Source of the DNA: Burkholderia sp. OK233
Lineage (GTDB): Bacteria > Pseudomonadota > Gammaproteobacteria > Burkholderiales > Burkholderiaceae
Length of the DNA: 64,000 bases
Assembly (NCBI RefSeq): GCF_900230185.1
Contig: NZ_OCSR01000001.1
Span: 2,542,001-2,606,000 of the forward strand
Direction of reading: 5' to 3'
The notes below the pieces were generated by a model. The model saw only the letters and a list, made by a program, of their open reading frames with translations, did not search any database and was not told the origin of the DNA. Positions 24,387-35,166 of this stretch are shown here, piece after piece. A program made the position numbers and the translations under genes. Position 1 is the first letter of the stretch. Each line of letters starts with the position of its first letter.

Positions 24387-25907
24387 TTAGAAGAAACCGA
24401 GCGGCTTATCGCTATAGCTGACGAGCAGGTTCTTGGTCTGCTGATAGTGATCGAGCATCATCTTGTGATTTTCGCGGCCGATACCCGATTGCTTGTAGCC
24501 ACCGAACGCAGCATGTGCCGGATACGCGTGATAGCAGTTGGTCCACACGCGGCCCGCCTGGATTTGCCGGCCGAAGCGATAGGCGCGCGTACCGTCGCGC
24601 GTCCATACACCGGCGCCCAGACCGTAGAGCGTATCGTTGGCGATCTCGAGCGCTTCGTCTTCGTTCTTGAAGGTCGTCACGGAAACGACCGGTCCGAAGA
24701 TTTCTTCCTGGAAGATGCGCATCTTGTTGTGGCCGCGGAATACGGTCGGCTTCACGTAGTAGCCCTTGCTCAGTTCGCCGCCGAGCGTATTGCGTTCACC
24801 GCCGATCAGACACTCCGCGCCTTCCTGCTTGCCGAGATCGACGTACGAGAGGATTTTTTCCAGCTGTTCCTGCGAGGTCTGTGCGCCGATCATCGTCTTC
24901 GTGTCGAGCGGATGGCCTTGCGTGATCGCAGCCACTCGCTTCAACGCGCGCTCCATGAAGCGGTCGTAAATCTTTTCGTCGATCAGTACACGCGACGGAC
25001 ACGTGCACACTTCGCCCTGATTCAACGCGAACATCGTGAAGCCTTCGAGCGCTTTGTCGAAATAGCTGTCGTCCTCGTTCATGACGTCGGCGAAGAAAAT
25101 GTTCGGGCTCTTGCCACCGAGTTCAAGCGTCACCGGAATGATGTTCTGGCTCGCGTACTGCATGATCAGGCGGCCGGTCGTCGTTTCGCCCGTGAACGCG
25201 ATCTTCGCGATGCGCTTGCTCGAGGCGAGCGGCTTGCCGGCTTCGAGGCCGAAACCGTTCACCACGTTCAGCACGCCCGGCGGCAGCAAATCGTGGATCA
25301 GTTCGAGCAGCACGAGAATCGACGCAGGCGTTTGCTCGGCCGGTTTCAGCACGACGCAATTTCCGGCGGCCAGTGCAGGCGCGAGCTTCCACACCGCCAT
25401 CAGGATCGGGAAATTCCACGGAATGATCTGGCCGACCACGCCGAGCGGCTCATGGAAGTGATACGCGACGGTGTCGTCATCGATCTGGGAGAGCGAGCCT
25501 TCCTGCGCGCGCACGGCGCCGGCGAAATAGCGGAAATGATCGATGGCTAGCGGGATATCAGCCGCCATCGTTTCGCGCAGCGGCTTGCCGTTATCGATCG
25601 TTTCAGCCACGGCGATGCGTTGCAGATTCGCTTCCATCCGGTCGGCGATACGGTTCAGGATGTTCGCGCGATCGGTGGTCGACGTCTTGCCCCACGCTAC
25701 CTTCGCACGATGCGCGGCATCGAGCGCGAGTTCGATATCGGCTTCGCGTGAACGCGGGATCGACGTGAACGGCTCACCGGTGATCGGCGACACGTTGTCG
25801 AAGTACTCGCCGCCCACCGGTTTCACCCATTCGCCGCCGATAAAATTCCCATACTGTTTTTTGTACGGGAATTCGGTAGTCAGAAACTGCATCTCTGCGT
25901 GATTCAT
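24387..25907 (-). CDS. NAD-dependent acetaldehyde dehydrogenase (ExaC/AcoD type)
   Basis: A 506-residue enzyme with the full aldehyde dehydrogenase fold: [89 protein letters not shown] and the catalytic [14 protein letters not shown]. The C-terminus ends [20 protein letters not shown]. The ATG at 25907 has GAGGAG seven bases upstream, so the longer frame to 26042 is rejected. It should oxidise the acetaldehyde released by EutBC to acetate. A sigma-54 promoter match lies about 70 bases upstream and a DUF779 partner follows. Confidence 0.93.
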   Translation of the reverse strand: MNHAEMQFLTTEFPYKKQYGNFIGGEWVKPVGGEYFDNVSPITGEPFTSIPRSREADIELALDAAHRAKVAWGKTSTTDRANILNRIADRMEANLQRIAVAETIDNGKPLRETMAADIPLAIDHFRYFAGAVRAQEGSLSQIDDDTVAYHFHEPLGVVGQIIPWNFPILMAVWKLAPALAAGNCVVLKPAEQTPASILVLLELIHDLLPPGVLNVVNGFGLEAGKPLASSKRIAKIAFTGETTTGRLIMQYASQNIIPVTLELGGKSPNIFFADVMNEDDSYFDKALEGFTMFALNQGEVCTCPSRVLIDEKIYDRFMERALKRVAAITQGHPLDTKTMIGAQTSQEQLEKILSYVDLGKQEGAECLIGGERNTLGGELSKGYYVKPTVFRGHNKMRIFQEEIFGPVVSVTTFKNEDEALEIANDTLYGLGAGVWTRDGTRAYRFGRQIQAGRVWTNCYHAYPAHAAFGGYKQSGIGRENHKMMLDHYQQTKNLLVSYSDKPLGFF

Positions 25908-25975
25908 CTGTGTGCTCCTCACATGTTTGAATGGGCTATATTCGGCGCGATATTTCGCTGGCCGCGACAGACTAG

Positions 25976-25991
25976 AGCCAGAACTGTGCCA
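25976..25991 (-). promoter_or_regulatory. Sigma-54 (-24/-12) promoter for aldehyde dehydrogenase
   Basis: On the minus strand the sequence TGGCACAGTTCTGGCT fits the consensus TGGCACG-N4-TTGCA, with correct spacing between the -24 GG and -12 GC. Transcription should start about 58 bases before the ATG at 25907. Sigma-54 control is known for acoD/exaC-type genes; no sigma-54 activator is encoded in the window. Confidence 0.7.
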
Positions 25992-26104
25992 ATGCACCGC
26001 GCTGGTGATCTGTGCACGCGCAGCAGGCACACCCGCAGGCATGGCGCGTAGACCTGTTCACCTTGTCAAACGATGAACGTCTCGTTTCTGACCAGTGTGC
26101 GCAA

Positions 26105-26127
26105 CCCTGTTCACGAATTGAACAGGG
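26105..26127. promoter_or_regulatory. Palindromic operator/activator site
   Basis: CCCTGTTC and GAACAGGG form a perfect 8-bp inverted repeat around a 7-base spacer. It lies about 115-150 bases upstream of the sigma-54 promoter, the usual distance for an enhancer-binding-protein site, and about 105 bases before the divergent AraC-type gene. A related half site (CCTGTTCAC) occurs at 26053-26061. Confidence 0.55.
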
Positions 26128-26231
26128 CGTGAGCATGTGCCGCCGCGATCACAGCAACGTAAGCGGCGAATCCGTTCGGCATGAGAATTGCCTTCCAGAT
26201 CTCCTCAATACTTCGATTTCGTAGATCCGGT

Positions 26232-27275
26232 ATGACGATTGAACTCCGAAGCGACAGCCTGACAGCACCGACGCACGCGCAACAGCCGAGCTTTTGCGTG
26301 CAGACCTGCGTCGCCTACGACGCCGACGAGCAAGCGCGCAACCTCCATGGCTGGAGCCAGACCTACGACCAGCTGACCGCGGGCCGCTTCGTCGGCGGTT
26401 TGACGGAGTTGTGCCTTGATCACATGCAGGTGTTTGTCGAAACCACCAGCCACACGCTGCGGCAGACCTGCGAGGTGCAGGAGGACGCCTACTGGTTCGG
26501 CATTCCGACTTGCCCCGAGGGCTCCGGTCGTATCGACACGCAGATGATCGCGGGCGATGCGCTCGCATTTCGTCCGGGCGGGATCGAATTCGAATTGCTG
26601 ACGTCGGCAGGCTACGAGATTTTCGGTGTGGTGGTGAAGGGTGAAGTGTTACGCCGCTACGCGGCCGAAGTGGAGCGGGTCGGTCTGGCAGATCATCTGC
26701 CGAACACGGAAGTCGTGTCGATCGGCACGGCTCGCAAGGAGCGCTTGTGCGCATCGCTGCGCCAGCTTCTCGATGACGGCGCGGCGAACGGCGCGCCGCT
26801 GTCCTCGTTCGCACGTAACAATTTGCAGGCGTCGGTGCTGGCGTCGCTATTCGACGTCGGTGCGTTGCCTGCCGATGGACAGGTTGAAATGCCTACGCGT
26901 GGGCGCCGTCAGTCGATCGTGTCGGAAGCGCGCGAGTATGTGCTGGCCAACCGTGATCGCGCGATCAACGTGCCGGAGTTGTGCGAGCGCTTGCATGTGA
27001 GCCGCCGCACGCTGCAATACTGCTTTCAGGATGTGCTCGGCATGGCGCCCGCCACGTATCTGCGCACGATCCGCCTGAATGGCGCGCGACGCGATCTCTG
27101 CAACGCATCGCGTGAATCACGTTCGGTGCAGGATGTGGCGGCGGCGTGGGGTTTCTGGCATCTGAGCCAGTTTGCGACCGATTACCGGAAGCTGTTCGGC
27201 ATGCGGCCTTCCGATACCTTGAAGGCCGCGAACCACGGCCTTGCGCGAAGCGAAGGCTATTCGTTCGCGCATTAA
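26232..27275 (+). CDS. AraC-family regulator, EutR/FeaR-like
   Basis: A 347-residue protein. The N-terminal ~230 residues form an FeaR/EutR-type sensor region (GRFVGGLTELCLDHMQVFVE, GDALAFRPGGIEFELLTSAG). The C-terminus is an AraC double HTH (INVPELCERLHVSRRTLQYC, DVAAAWGFWHLSQFATDYRK). It is divergent from the acetaldehyde dehydrogenase gene and next to the ethanolamine cluster, so activation by ethanolamine plus cobalamin, as for enteric EutR, is plausible. The ATG at 26232 is chosen over the one at 26181 because homology starts here; ribosome sites are weak for both. Confidence 0.8.
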   Translation: MTIELRSDSLTAPTHAQQPSFCVQTCVAYDADEQARNLHGWSQTYDQLTAGRFVGGLTELCLDHMQVFVETTSHTLRQTCEVQEDAYWFGIPTCPEGSGRIDTQMIAGDALAFRPGGIEFELLTSAGYEIFGVVVKGEVLRRYAAEVERVGLADHLPNTEVVSIGTARKERLCASLRQLLDDGAANGAPLSSFARNNLQASVLASLFDVGALPADGQVEMPTRGRRQSIVSEAREYVLANRDRAINVPELCERLHVSRRTLQYCFQDVLGMAPATYLRTIRLNGARRDLCNASRESRSVQDVAAAWGFWHLSQFATDYRKLFGMRPSDTLKAANHGLARSEGYSFAH

Positions 27276-27665
27276 ACGCGTCATCACATAACGGCGCATT
27301 GCCGCGAATTGCCCTAAAACGTGTCATGCGCGGGGTGTTTCTTTAAAGTCCGATGCCAATCAGCGCGCATCGAAAACCGTTTTCGATTATTCAGCGTCGG
27401 TCTATCCGGCATCTCCTTTCTGGATGCACGATTAACGAAGCCTTAAGTTTCACATTCGCGTGCCGATATAAACGGTTTGCGCAGCGGTATCGAACGGCTT
27501 TCGAATCAGATAAAAACGAAAAGTCTTTGATTAATAAAGACAATTCGCATCTGATGAAATTCGATTAATCCGCGATGCATAAAGACGAGCAGACTCGAAT
27601 GCGGCCACCTGGAGCGCGCGCATCGAAGTCCGCCGGGGCCAGCATAACAAAGCGAATCGGGGAAA
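27276..27665. other. Gene-free AT-rich stretch before csgG
   Basis: No gene is supported. ATCGAAAA-CCG-TTTTCGAT (27369-27387) is a near-continuous palindrome, and GTCTTT/AAAGAC arms at 27523-27541 form another. The region presumably ends transcription of the regulator and starts that of the csgG operon. Low GC suggests a regulated promoter, but no confident -35/-10 pair was found. Confidence 0.45.
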
Positions 27666-28618
27666 ATGAAGAAACGTACCTTAAGCGCCGTGACGCTCGT
27701 CATGGCGATGACCGGTTGCGCGACGGTATCCGATCAACCGGCCAAGGTTGAAGCGCCGCAGCCGCGTGTCCAGCAGGCCGCCGCGCAACAGGCGCAAGCC
27801 GCGCCCGCGCTGAAAACCTTCAAGCGGAAGATCGCGATCGGCCGCTTCTCCAACGAGACGCGCTATGGTCGCACCTTCGTCACCGACTCGAGTCTCGACC
27901 CGCTCGGCAAACAGGCGAGCGATATCCTGGCGGCGCGTCTGGTCGAGTCGAAGCAGTTCATGGTGTTCGAGCGTCCGGATCTGACCAAGATCGCCGCCGA
28001 GCAGGGGTTGAACAAGGACGGCAAGATGATCGGCGTCGACACGCTGATCCTCGGGTCGGTGACCGAGTTCGGCCGCGGCACGACCGGCAAGGCGGGTTTC
28101 CTCAGCTCGACCAAGGTGCAGACGGCGCACGCGAAAGTCGAACTGCGTCTCGTCGACGTGAAGACGGGTTACGTGTTCTTCTCCGCGCAGGGCAGCGGCG
28201 AGGCGAGCACCGAGTCAGGCGAGATCGCCGGCTTCGGCAGTCGCGCCGACTACGACGGCACGCTCAACGACAAGGCCATCTCCGCCGCGATCTCAGATGT
28301 GATCGGCGCGATGATGACCAAGCTCAACGAGCGCCAATGGCGCACCGACATTCTCAAGGTCGACGGCAGCACAGTGTTCATCACCGGTGGCCGCGTCAGG
28401 GCATCCAGCCGGGCGCCACGTTGCGCGTGTACAAACCGGGCGAATCGGTGCAAAGCGGCCAGACCGGCTTCCAGATCGCCTTGCCGGCCTCGCCGGTGGC
28501 GACCTTGCGCGTGCTCAGCTCGTTCGGCGACAACGAAACCAATGAAGGGTCGGTTGCGCAAGTCACGAGCGGCACGCTTGCCGCGAAGAGCGCGGCCACC
28601 TACTACGTCGCGGAGTAA
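27666..28618 (+). pseudogene. CsgG-family outer-membrane lipoprotein gene with a -1 frameshift
   Basis: The frame from ATG 27666 has a lipoprotein signal (VMAMTGCAT) and a CsgG body: FKRKIAIGRFSNETRYGRTF, ASDILAARLVESKQFMVFER, GVDTLILGSVTEFGRG and VELRLVDVKTGYVFFSAQGS. At about 28394 the expected GGRGQGIQPGATLRVYKPG is split: the original frame turns to Arg/Ala/Pro-rich nonsense, while the correct C-terminus continues in the next frame and stops at 28618. One missing G in GGCCGC(G)GTCAGG explains it. Intact, the protein would have ~317 residues. CsgG proteins form secretion pores or envelope assemblies. Either a sequencing error or a true recent mutation. Confidence 0.82.
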
Positions 28619-28621
28619 GCC

Positions 28622-28981
28622 ATGCTCACAAGCCAAATGAAGCGCCGTTTCGGCGCGCTGGGAATGTCGTGCGCGCTCGCCGCGACGCTGTTGGGCGGCT
28701 GTGCGATGCCTCAATCGAAAGTGGAAACCGGCGGGTCGCGGCCTACGCTCGCGCTGATCGGCGCACCCGCAGACGCGACGCTCGTGATCGACGGCACGGT
28801 GATCGGCCAGGCGTCGCTGTACGACGGCGTGCACCGTGTGCTGACCGTCGAAGAAGGCGCGCATACGGTCGAAGTGAAAAGTAATGAAGGTGTTGTGCTG
28901 AGCAAGAAGGTCTTCGCGTCGTCCGGAGAGACGATCAAAGTCGATGTGGCAAATGGTGTGAACGGGGAAAAACAACCATGA
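28622..28981 (+). CDS. Small lipoprotein with PEGA-like domain
   Basis: A 119-residue protein with a lipoprotein signal (LAATLLGGCAMP), so the mature N-terminus should be a lipidated Cys. The mature part resembles a PEGA-type beta domain: LIGAPADATLVIDGTVIGQA, YDGVHRVLTVEEGAHTVEV. It starts four bases after the csgG-frame stop and overlaps the DUF4810 gene by four bases, so it is co-translated with the operon. Likely an envelope partner of the CsgG-like protein; PEGA similarity is by appearance only. Confidence 0.72.
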   Translation: MLTSQMKRRFGALGMSCALAATLLGGCAMPQSKVETGGSRPTLALIGAPADATLVIDGTVIGQASLYDGVHRVLTVEEGAHTVEVKSNEGVVLSKKVFASSGETIKVDVANGVNGEKQP

Positions 28982-29349
28982 TGAAAGCCTGGGTAAAGGG
29001 CGGCTGCGCGGCCGCATTGGTGGCATTGGCGAGCGGCTGCGTGCAGCAGCCGGTGGCGAAGTACAACTGGGGCGACTACGAGTCGGCGATGTATAGCTAC
29101 TACCAGACGCCGGCGGACAGCCACGCGTTTGCGGAGAAGCTGCAGGCCGCGATTCAGGCGTCGGAGTCGGCAAACAAGAAAGTGCCGCCGGGCATGTACG
29201 CCGAGTATGGCGAACTGCTGTTCGAAGCCGGCGACAACGCCAACGCAACCACGTATTTCGAAAAAGAAAAAGCGACCTGGCCGGACTCGTCGGTGTTGAT
29301 GACGAACATGATCCGCCTCGCATCCACTAACCCGACCAAAAAACCATGA
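28978..29349 (+). CDS. DUF4810 lipoprotein
   Basis: A 123-residue protein with signal and lipobox (LVALASGCVQ), then the DUF4810 signature YNWGDYESAMYSYYQTPADS and PPGMYAEYGELLFEAGDNAN, a TPR-like helical pattern. DUF4810 proteins are found between CsgG-like and DUF799 lipoproteins in many proteobacteria, and all three here are coupled by 4-base ATGA-type overlaps. The module is presumed to build an outer-membrane complex; its substrate is unknown. Confidence 0.85.
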   Translation: MMKAWVKGGCAAALVALASGCVQQPVAKYNWGDYESAMYSYYQTPADSHAFAEKLQAAIQASESANKKVPPGMYAEYGELLFEAGDNANATTYFEKEKATWPDSSVLMTNMIRLASTNPTKKP

Positions 29350-30029
29350 TGCGCATTCATTCCTTACTTCGCACGGCCTTTGCCGCCGTGATCGTGGCCG
29401 CACTGGCCGCCTGCGCGCCGGTCAAGACTGCGCAGAGACACACCGACTACACCGCGTTCCGCGCTCAGGCGCCGCATTCGATCCTGGTGGTGCCGGTGGT
29501 GAACGAGAGCGTCGACGTGAGCGCGCCGGACTTCTTCCTGTCGACCATTTCGCGTCCGATCGCGGAGCGCGGCTACTACGTGTTTCCGGTCAATCTGACC
29601 AAGAAAGTCATGGCCGATGATGGTCTGTCCGACGCCAACATGGTTCACTCGAACGATCCGACCGTGCTCGGCAAGATGTTCGGCGCCGATGCGATCATGT
29701 ACATCCGCATCAAGCATTGGGAATCGAAATACGTGGTGCTGAAAACCACCACGACGGTCGAGCTCGACTATTCGCTGAAGAGCGGCACCACGGGTGAAGA
29801 GTTGTGGAAGAACCATGAGGTGCTGAATTATTCGCCGCAGGTGAATTCGAACGGCGGCCTGATCGGCGTATTGATTTCGGCGGCGGTCGCGGCAGCCATC
29901 GAAAAGGCGAAGCCGGACTACATTCCGCTTGCCCGTCAGGCGAATTTCAGCGCGGTGGGTGTGTACGGCACGGGTTTGCCGGCGGGACCCTACGACAAGG
30001 CCTATGGCACGGATACAGCGGCATTCTGA
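29346..30029 (+). CDS. DUF799 (GNA1162-like) lipoprotein
   Basis: A 227-residue protein with lipoprotein signal (VAALAACAPV) and DUF799 body: SILVVPVVNESVDVSAPDFF, STISRPIAERGYYVFPVNLT, LGKMFGADAIMYIRIKHWES. A glycine/alanine-rich hydrophobic stretch occurs near residues 178-190. The neisserial relative GNA1162 is an outer-membrane lipoprotein that oligomerises. Last gene of the CsgG-type operon; a strong terminator follows 26 bases after the stop. Confidence 0.88.
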   Translation: MMRIHSLLRTAFAAVIVAALAACAPVKTAQRHTDYTAFRAQAPHSILVVPVVNESVDVSAPDFFLSTISRPIAERGYYVFPVNLTKKVMADDGLSDANMVHSNDPTVLGKMFGADAIMYIRIKHWESKYVVLKTTTTVELDYSLKSGTTGEELWKNHEVLNYSPQVNSNGGLIGVLISAAVAAAIEKAKPDYIPLARQANFSAVGVYGTGLPAGPYDKAYGTDTAAF

Positions 30030-30054
30030 TGCGCTGACGTAAGGTGATAAAAAA

Positions 30055-30081
30055 GGGCGACCTGTGGGTCGCCCTTTTTTT
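30055..30081. terminator. Bidirectional rho-independent terminator
   Basis: An 8-bp stem GGGCGACC/GGTCGCCC with TGTG loop, preceded by A6 and followed by T7. It lies between the convergent DUF799 and metal ATPase genes and can serve both. Confidence 0.9.
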
Positions 30082-30108
30082 CACTCGTCGTTGGTCCGCG
30101 AATGCGTG

Positions 30109-32517
30109 CTATTTGCGCAACAGCCGCAAGCCATTCGCCACCACCAGCAGGCTCGCGCCCACATCGGCGAATACGGCCATCCACATCGTGCCCAGACCCA
30201 TCATCGTCAGCACGAGGAAGACGCTCTTGATGCCCAGCGCCAGCGTGATGTTCTGCACCAGAACGGAATGCGTCGCCTTCGACAGGCGGATGAACTGCGG
30301 AATCTTGCGCAGATCGTCGTCCATCAACGCGACGTCGGCGGTTTCGATCGCCGTGTCGGTGCCCATCGCACCCATCGCAAAGCCGATGTCGGCGCGCGCC
30401 AGGGCGGGGGCGTCGTTGATGCCGTCGCCGACCATGCCCACCGTCGCACCATCCTGCGACCACCGCGCCACCGCGTTCAGCTTGTCTTCGGGCAACTGAT
30501 TGCCGCGTGCTTCGTCGATACCGACCTGCTGCGCGATCGCGGCGGCCGTGTGCGGGTTGTCGCCGGTGAGCATGGCGGCCCGCACGCCGAGGTGCTGCAA
30601 CTCGGCGATGGCGGCGCGGCTCGTGTCCTTCACCGTATCGGCGACGGCGAACAGGGCGAGCACGCGTTCGGCATCTACCAGCATCACGACGGTTTTGCCT
30701 TGTCCCTCGAGCGCATCCAGCCGCGCTTCGAGCGATGCTGAGCAGCGGCCGAGCTCTTCGACCAGCCGATGATTGCCGAGCCAATACGGCAAGCCGTCGA
30801 TTTCGCCGCGCACGCCGCGTCCCGCGAGTGCCTCGAACGCCTCGACCGTGGCACTGGCGCTAACGATGTTTTCGCTTTTCGCTGCGGCCGCTATCGCCAT
30901 CGACACGGGATGATCCGAGCGGCCCGCAAGGCTCGCCGCGAGGGTCCTGCACCGAACGATGTCGACGTCGGCCAGCATTTCGAACTCGGTTTGCACCGGC
31001 TTGCCGTGCGTAATCGTGCCGGTTTTGTCGAGCGCGAGCCAACTCAGCTTGCGGCCCTGTTCGAGATAGGCGCCGCCTTTGATCAGAATGCCCTTGCGGG
31101 CGGCAGCAGCGAGGCCGCTGACGATCGTCACCGGCGTCGAGATGACGAGCGCGCACGGACAGGCGATCACCAGCATCACCAGCGCCTTGTAGACCCATTC
31201 GTGCCACTGTCCGCCGAACAGCAGCGGCGGCAACACCGCCACGGCGAGTGCGGCAGCGAACACGATCGGCGTGTAGACGCGCGCGAACTGATCGACGAAA
31301 CGCTGCGTCGGCGCTTTGGTGCCTTGCGCTTCTTCGACCGCGTGAATGATGCGCGCGAGCGTCGTGTTGCTGGCCGCGGCCGTGACGCGATAGTCGAACG
31401 AGCCGGCCTGGTTGATCGTGCCGGCGAACACCGCGTCGCCGACGGCCTTGTCGACCGGCAGGCTTTCACCGGTGATCGGCGCCTGATCGATGCTCGAGCG
31501 ACCGGCGACGATTTCCCCGTCGAGCGCGATCCGCTCGCCTGGCTTCACGCGCACCACCGCGCCGAGCGCGATCGCCTTGAGGTCTATGAGACGCCAACTG
31601 CCGTCCGCTTGCTGCACGCTGGCCTGTTCGGGCGTGAGTTGCATCAGCCCCTGGATCGCATTGCGGGCGCGATCGAGCGATTTCGCTTCGATCAGTTCGG
31701 CAATCGTGAAGAGCACCATCACCATCGCGGCTTCTGGCCACTGCTGCAGGATCAGCGCGCCGGTTACGGCAATGCTCATCAGTGCGTTGATGTTGAGGTT
31801 GCCGTTGCGGATCGCCACCCAGCCCTTCTTGTACGTCGTGAGGCCGCAGGCGGCGATCGCGAGGAGCGCCAGACCCGCAGCCAGCCAGACAGGCGCGCCA
31901 AACCAGCCCGCGGCCTCTGAGCCCACCGCAGCGATGCCTGCGAGCGCCAGCGGCCACCACGGCTTGGCCGGCGCGCGAGGGGCGGCTGCTGCCGAGTCCG
32001 GGTTCGCGTCTGCCAGTTCAGGCGTGAAGTCGAGCGAACGGATCGCGGCGAGGATCGAATCGAGGGCGTCCGGCGCGTGCACGACGGTCAACACGCGCTG
32101 CATCAGGTTGAAGTCCATGCTGCGCACGGACGGCATGCGGCTGAATTTCTTGCGGATCAGCGCTTCTTCGGTCGGGCAGTCCATCTGCATGATGCGGATC
32201 GCGGTGCGCAGGTCGCCGCCGACAGCTTCCGATTGCGGGAGCTTGACCGGCGCGGCTGCAGCGTGCGCCGTTCCGCAGCAGGCTGCCTCGGCGTGGCTGT
32301 GGGCGTGTGCGTGACCGTGGTCGTTCGCTGCGTCGCCATGGCTGCAGCTTTCACCGTGAACGTGGGTGTGCGCTTCGTGGCCGTGACCGGGGGATTCGCT
32401 ATTACCGTGACCCTCAGCGTTTTCATCGGCATGGTCGTGGACATGCCCTTCGTGCCCGTGGGCACAGGCTTTGCCCTGTTCCGGGCGGTCCGCTTCGGCG
32501 AGGTTGGCGTGAGGCAT
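30109..32517 (-). CDS. Zn/Cd/Pb-exporting P1B-type ATPase
   Basis: An 802-residue pump. It begins with a His-rich tail (about residues 14-85, many HGH and HSH repeats) and an HMA domain with MDCPTEEALI. Membrane helices carry the CPC motif (VIACPCALVISTPVTIV). Catalytic motifs are DKTGTITHG with the phosphorylated Asp, SDHPVSMAI, TGDNPHTAAA and MVGDGINDAPAL. This is the ZntA/CadA subgroup that exports Zn2+, Cd2+ and Pb2+ from the cytoplasm. It is divergent from a CadR/PbrR-type regulator, with a textbook MerR-type promoter between. The exact metal preference cannot be read from sequence. Confidence 0.93.
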   Translation of the reverse strand: MPHANLAEADRPEQGKACAHGHEGHVHDHADENAEGHGNSESPGHGHEAHTHVHGESCSHGDAANDHGHAHAHSHAEAACCGTAHAAAAPVKLPQSEAVGGDLRTAIRIMQMDCPTEEALIRKKFSRMPSVRSMDFNLMQRVLTVVHAPDALDSILAAIRSLDFTPELADANPDSAAAAPRAPAKPWWPLALAGIAAVGSEAAGWFGAPVWLAAGLALLAIAACGLTTYKKGWVAIRNGNLNINALMSIAVTGALILQQWPEAAMVMVLFTIAELIEAKSLDRARNAIQGLMQLTPEQASVQQADGSWRLIDLKAIALGAVVRVKPGERIALDGEIVAGRSSIDQAPITGESLPVDKAVGDAVFAGTINQAGSFDYRVTAAASNTTLARIIHAVEEAQGTKAPTQRFVDQFARVYTPIVFAAALAVAVLPPLLFGGQWHEWVYKALVMLVIACPCALVISTPVTIVSGLAAAARKGILIKGGAYLEQGRKLSWLALDKTGTITHGKPVQTEFEMLADVDIVRCRTLAASLAGRSDHPVSMAIAAAAKSENIVSASATVEAFEALAGRGVRGEIDGLPYWLGNHRLVEELGRCSASLEARLDALEGQGKTVVMLVDAERVLALFAVADTVKDTSRAAIAELQHLGVRAAMLTGDNPHTAAAIAQQVGIDEARGNQLPEDKLNAVARWSQDGATVGMVGDGINDAPALARADIGFAMGAMGTDTAIETADVALMDDDLRKIPQFIRLSKATHSVLVQNITLALGIKSVFLVLTMMGLGTMWMAVFADVGASLLVVANGLRLLRK

Positions 32518-32546
32518 GGGTGGCTTCCTGGTTCGATTTGTGGTCT

Positions 32547-32577
32547 AGTAAACACCTTGAAGCCACTACAAGGTCAA
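32547..32577 (-). promoter_or_regulatory. MerR-type promoter/operator of the metal ATPase
   Basis: On the minus strand TTGACC (-35) and TTTACT (-10) are separated by 19 bases, the lengthened spacer typical of MerR-activated promoters. The spacer contains the dyad ACCTTG-N9-CAAGGT (32554-32574) on which the regulator would sit. Confidence 0.85.
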
Positions 32578-32597
32578 GGCCGCAATCCGGAGGGACC

Positions 32598-33029
32598 ATG
32601 AAAATTGGCGAACTGGCGAAAATCGCCCATTGCACGACCGAAACCATCCGTTTCTACGAAAAAGAGGGCCTGTTGCCCGAAGCGGAGCGCACCGAGGCCA
32701 ATTACCGCAGCTATTCGGCCAGACACGTCGAACGGCTTCGCTTCATCCGCAACTGCCGCGCGCTCGACATGACCCACGACGAAATCCGTGCGTTGCTGCG
32801 TCTGACAGACGCGCCAGCAGATGGCTGCGGCGGCATCAATACCTTGATCGACGAGCACATTGCACACGTCGACACGCGTATCGACGAATTGAAGCAACTG
32901 AAGGCGCAACTGACCACGTTGCGCGAGCAATGCCACGGCGAGCAGGCCGTTGAAGACTGCGGCATCGTCCAGGGCCTCACCGAAATGGATGTGAGCGCCA
33001 CGCGTGCGCGGCATACGCATCTGGGTTGA
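32598..33029 (+). CDS. cadR: Cd(II)/Pb(II)-responsive MerR-family regulator (CadR/PbrR type)
   Basis: A 143-residue protein with an N-terminal MerR HTH (MKIGELAKIAHCTTETIRFY, YRSYSARHVERLRFIRNCRA) and a long dimerisation helix (DTRIDELKQLKAQLTTLREQ). Cysteines at DGCGG, REQCHG and VEDCGI match the positions that bind Cd or Pb in CadR/PbrR. GGAGGG precedes the ATG at 32598; the longer frame reading back into the ATPase gene is rejected. It should activate the divergent ATPase gene by untwisting the promoter when metal binds. CadR versus PbrR cannot be separated from sequence alone. Confidence 0.9.
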   Translation: MKIGELAKIAHCTTETIRFYEKEGLLPEAERTEANYRSYSARHVERLRFIRNCRALDMTHDEIRALLRLTDAPADGCGGINTLIDEHIAHVDTRIDELKQLKAQLTTLREQCHGEQAVEDCGIVQGLTEMDVSATRARHTHLG

Positions 33030-33140
33030 AGCGCTCTGCCCGTACTGCCGGCGGCGTCGAACACGACAGTGACGGCATTCACGGCTGGACCATTTATCCG
33101 GCCCACCCAATAAACAATCGAATCCAGTTGGAGAGTCAAC

Positions 33141-33341
33141 GTGTTTACCTGTAGAAACCAGCCCTGCGGCGAGCAGTGGGAAATGTCGGACGTCGTCATC
33201 AAGAATGAAGGGCAGGGGCTCCTGTTCCGTTGCCCGATGTGCGGCGCGCGCAATTACGTCGAACGTTTCGACGCGGAAGATGGCTCAGTGCTGTACGAGC
33301 AGATCGAAGGCCGTCCCGCCACCGGCCCCATGGCCGAATAG
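33141..33341 (+). CDS. Small Cys-rich zinc-finger-like hypothetical protein
   Basis: A 66-residue protein with four Cys in two pairs (FTCRNQPCGE and FRCPMCGARN), a pattern able to hold one zinc ion, and an acidic C-terminus. GGAG lies eight bases before the ATG. It stands alone between cadR and dbpA. Function unknown. Confidence 0.7.
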   Translation: MFTCRNQPCGEQWEMSDVVIKNEGQGLLFRCPMCGARNYVERFDAEDGSVLYEQIEGRPATGPMAE

Positions 33342-33385
33342 TCCACAGCCTTCAGCCTCTACAGTCGATAGCGAGCCCTCACCCT

Positions 33386-34789
<1,404 letters not shown>

Positions 34790-35166
34790 TCGTTGATTAG
34801 TTTGCTTTTGACGGCTGTGACCGCCCGGTCGCAGCCGATTTGGTCTGCAGCACCACTGAGCGCCGTCGTAGCAAATAGCAGTAAATCGCAACTTCACGTC
34901 ATCGCCCCGCATCACATTACGTCATACCTCTGCTGTTTTCGGCGCTCCCCGCGCGCCTGCATTTCTCCCGCTAAACCCCCGATTTCATTGCCTTAGCCTA
35001 CGCCAGCACGGCATTGCGCGAGCCATGACGTAAACGCATGCCGCGCATGACAAAGTTTCGATTGTGACCGTTCTTTGGCTGATGCCTAATCATCGAACCG
35101 GATGGGACCGCCGCGCTGTGGGCAGTCCGCGAATCCGCTGCCGGATGGAGAAAGGGAGAAAGCCTT
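34790..35166. other. Gene-free stretch between dbpA and the aminotransferase gene
   Basis: No gene or clear structural element was found. The last bases carry an AGGGAG-like ribosome site for the aminotransferase. Confidence 0.4.

Noticed and set aside
24387..26042. 551-codon form of the aldehyde dehydrogenase
   Set aside because: The extra 45 residues cover the sigma-54 promoter and have no family similarity; the ATG at 25907 has a strong ribosome site.
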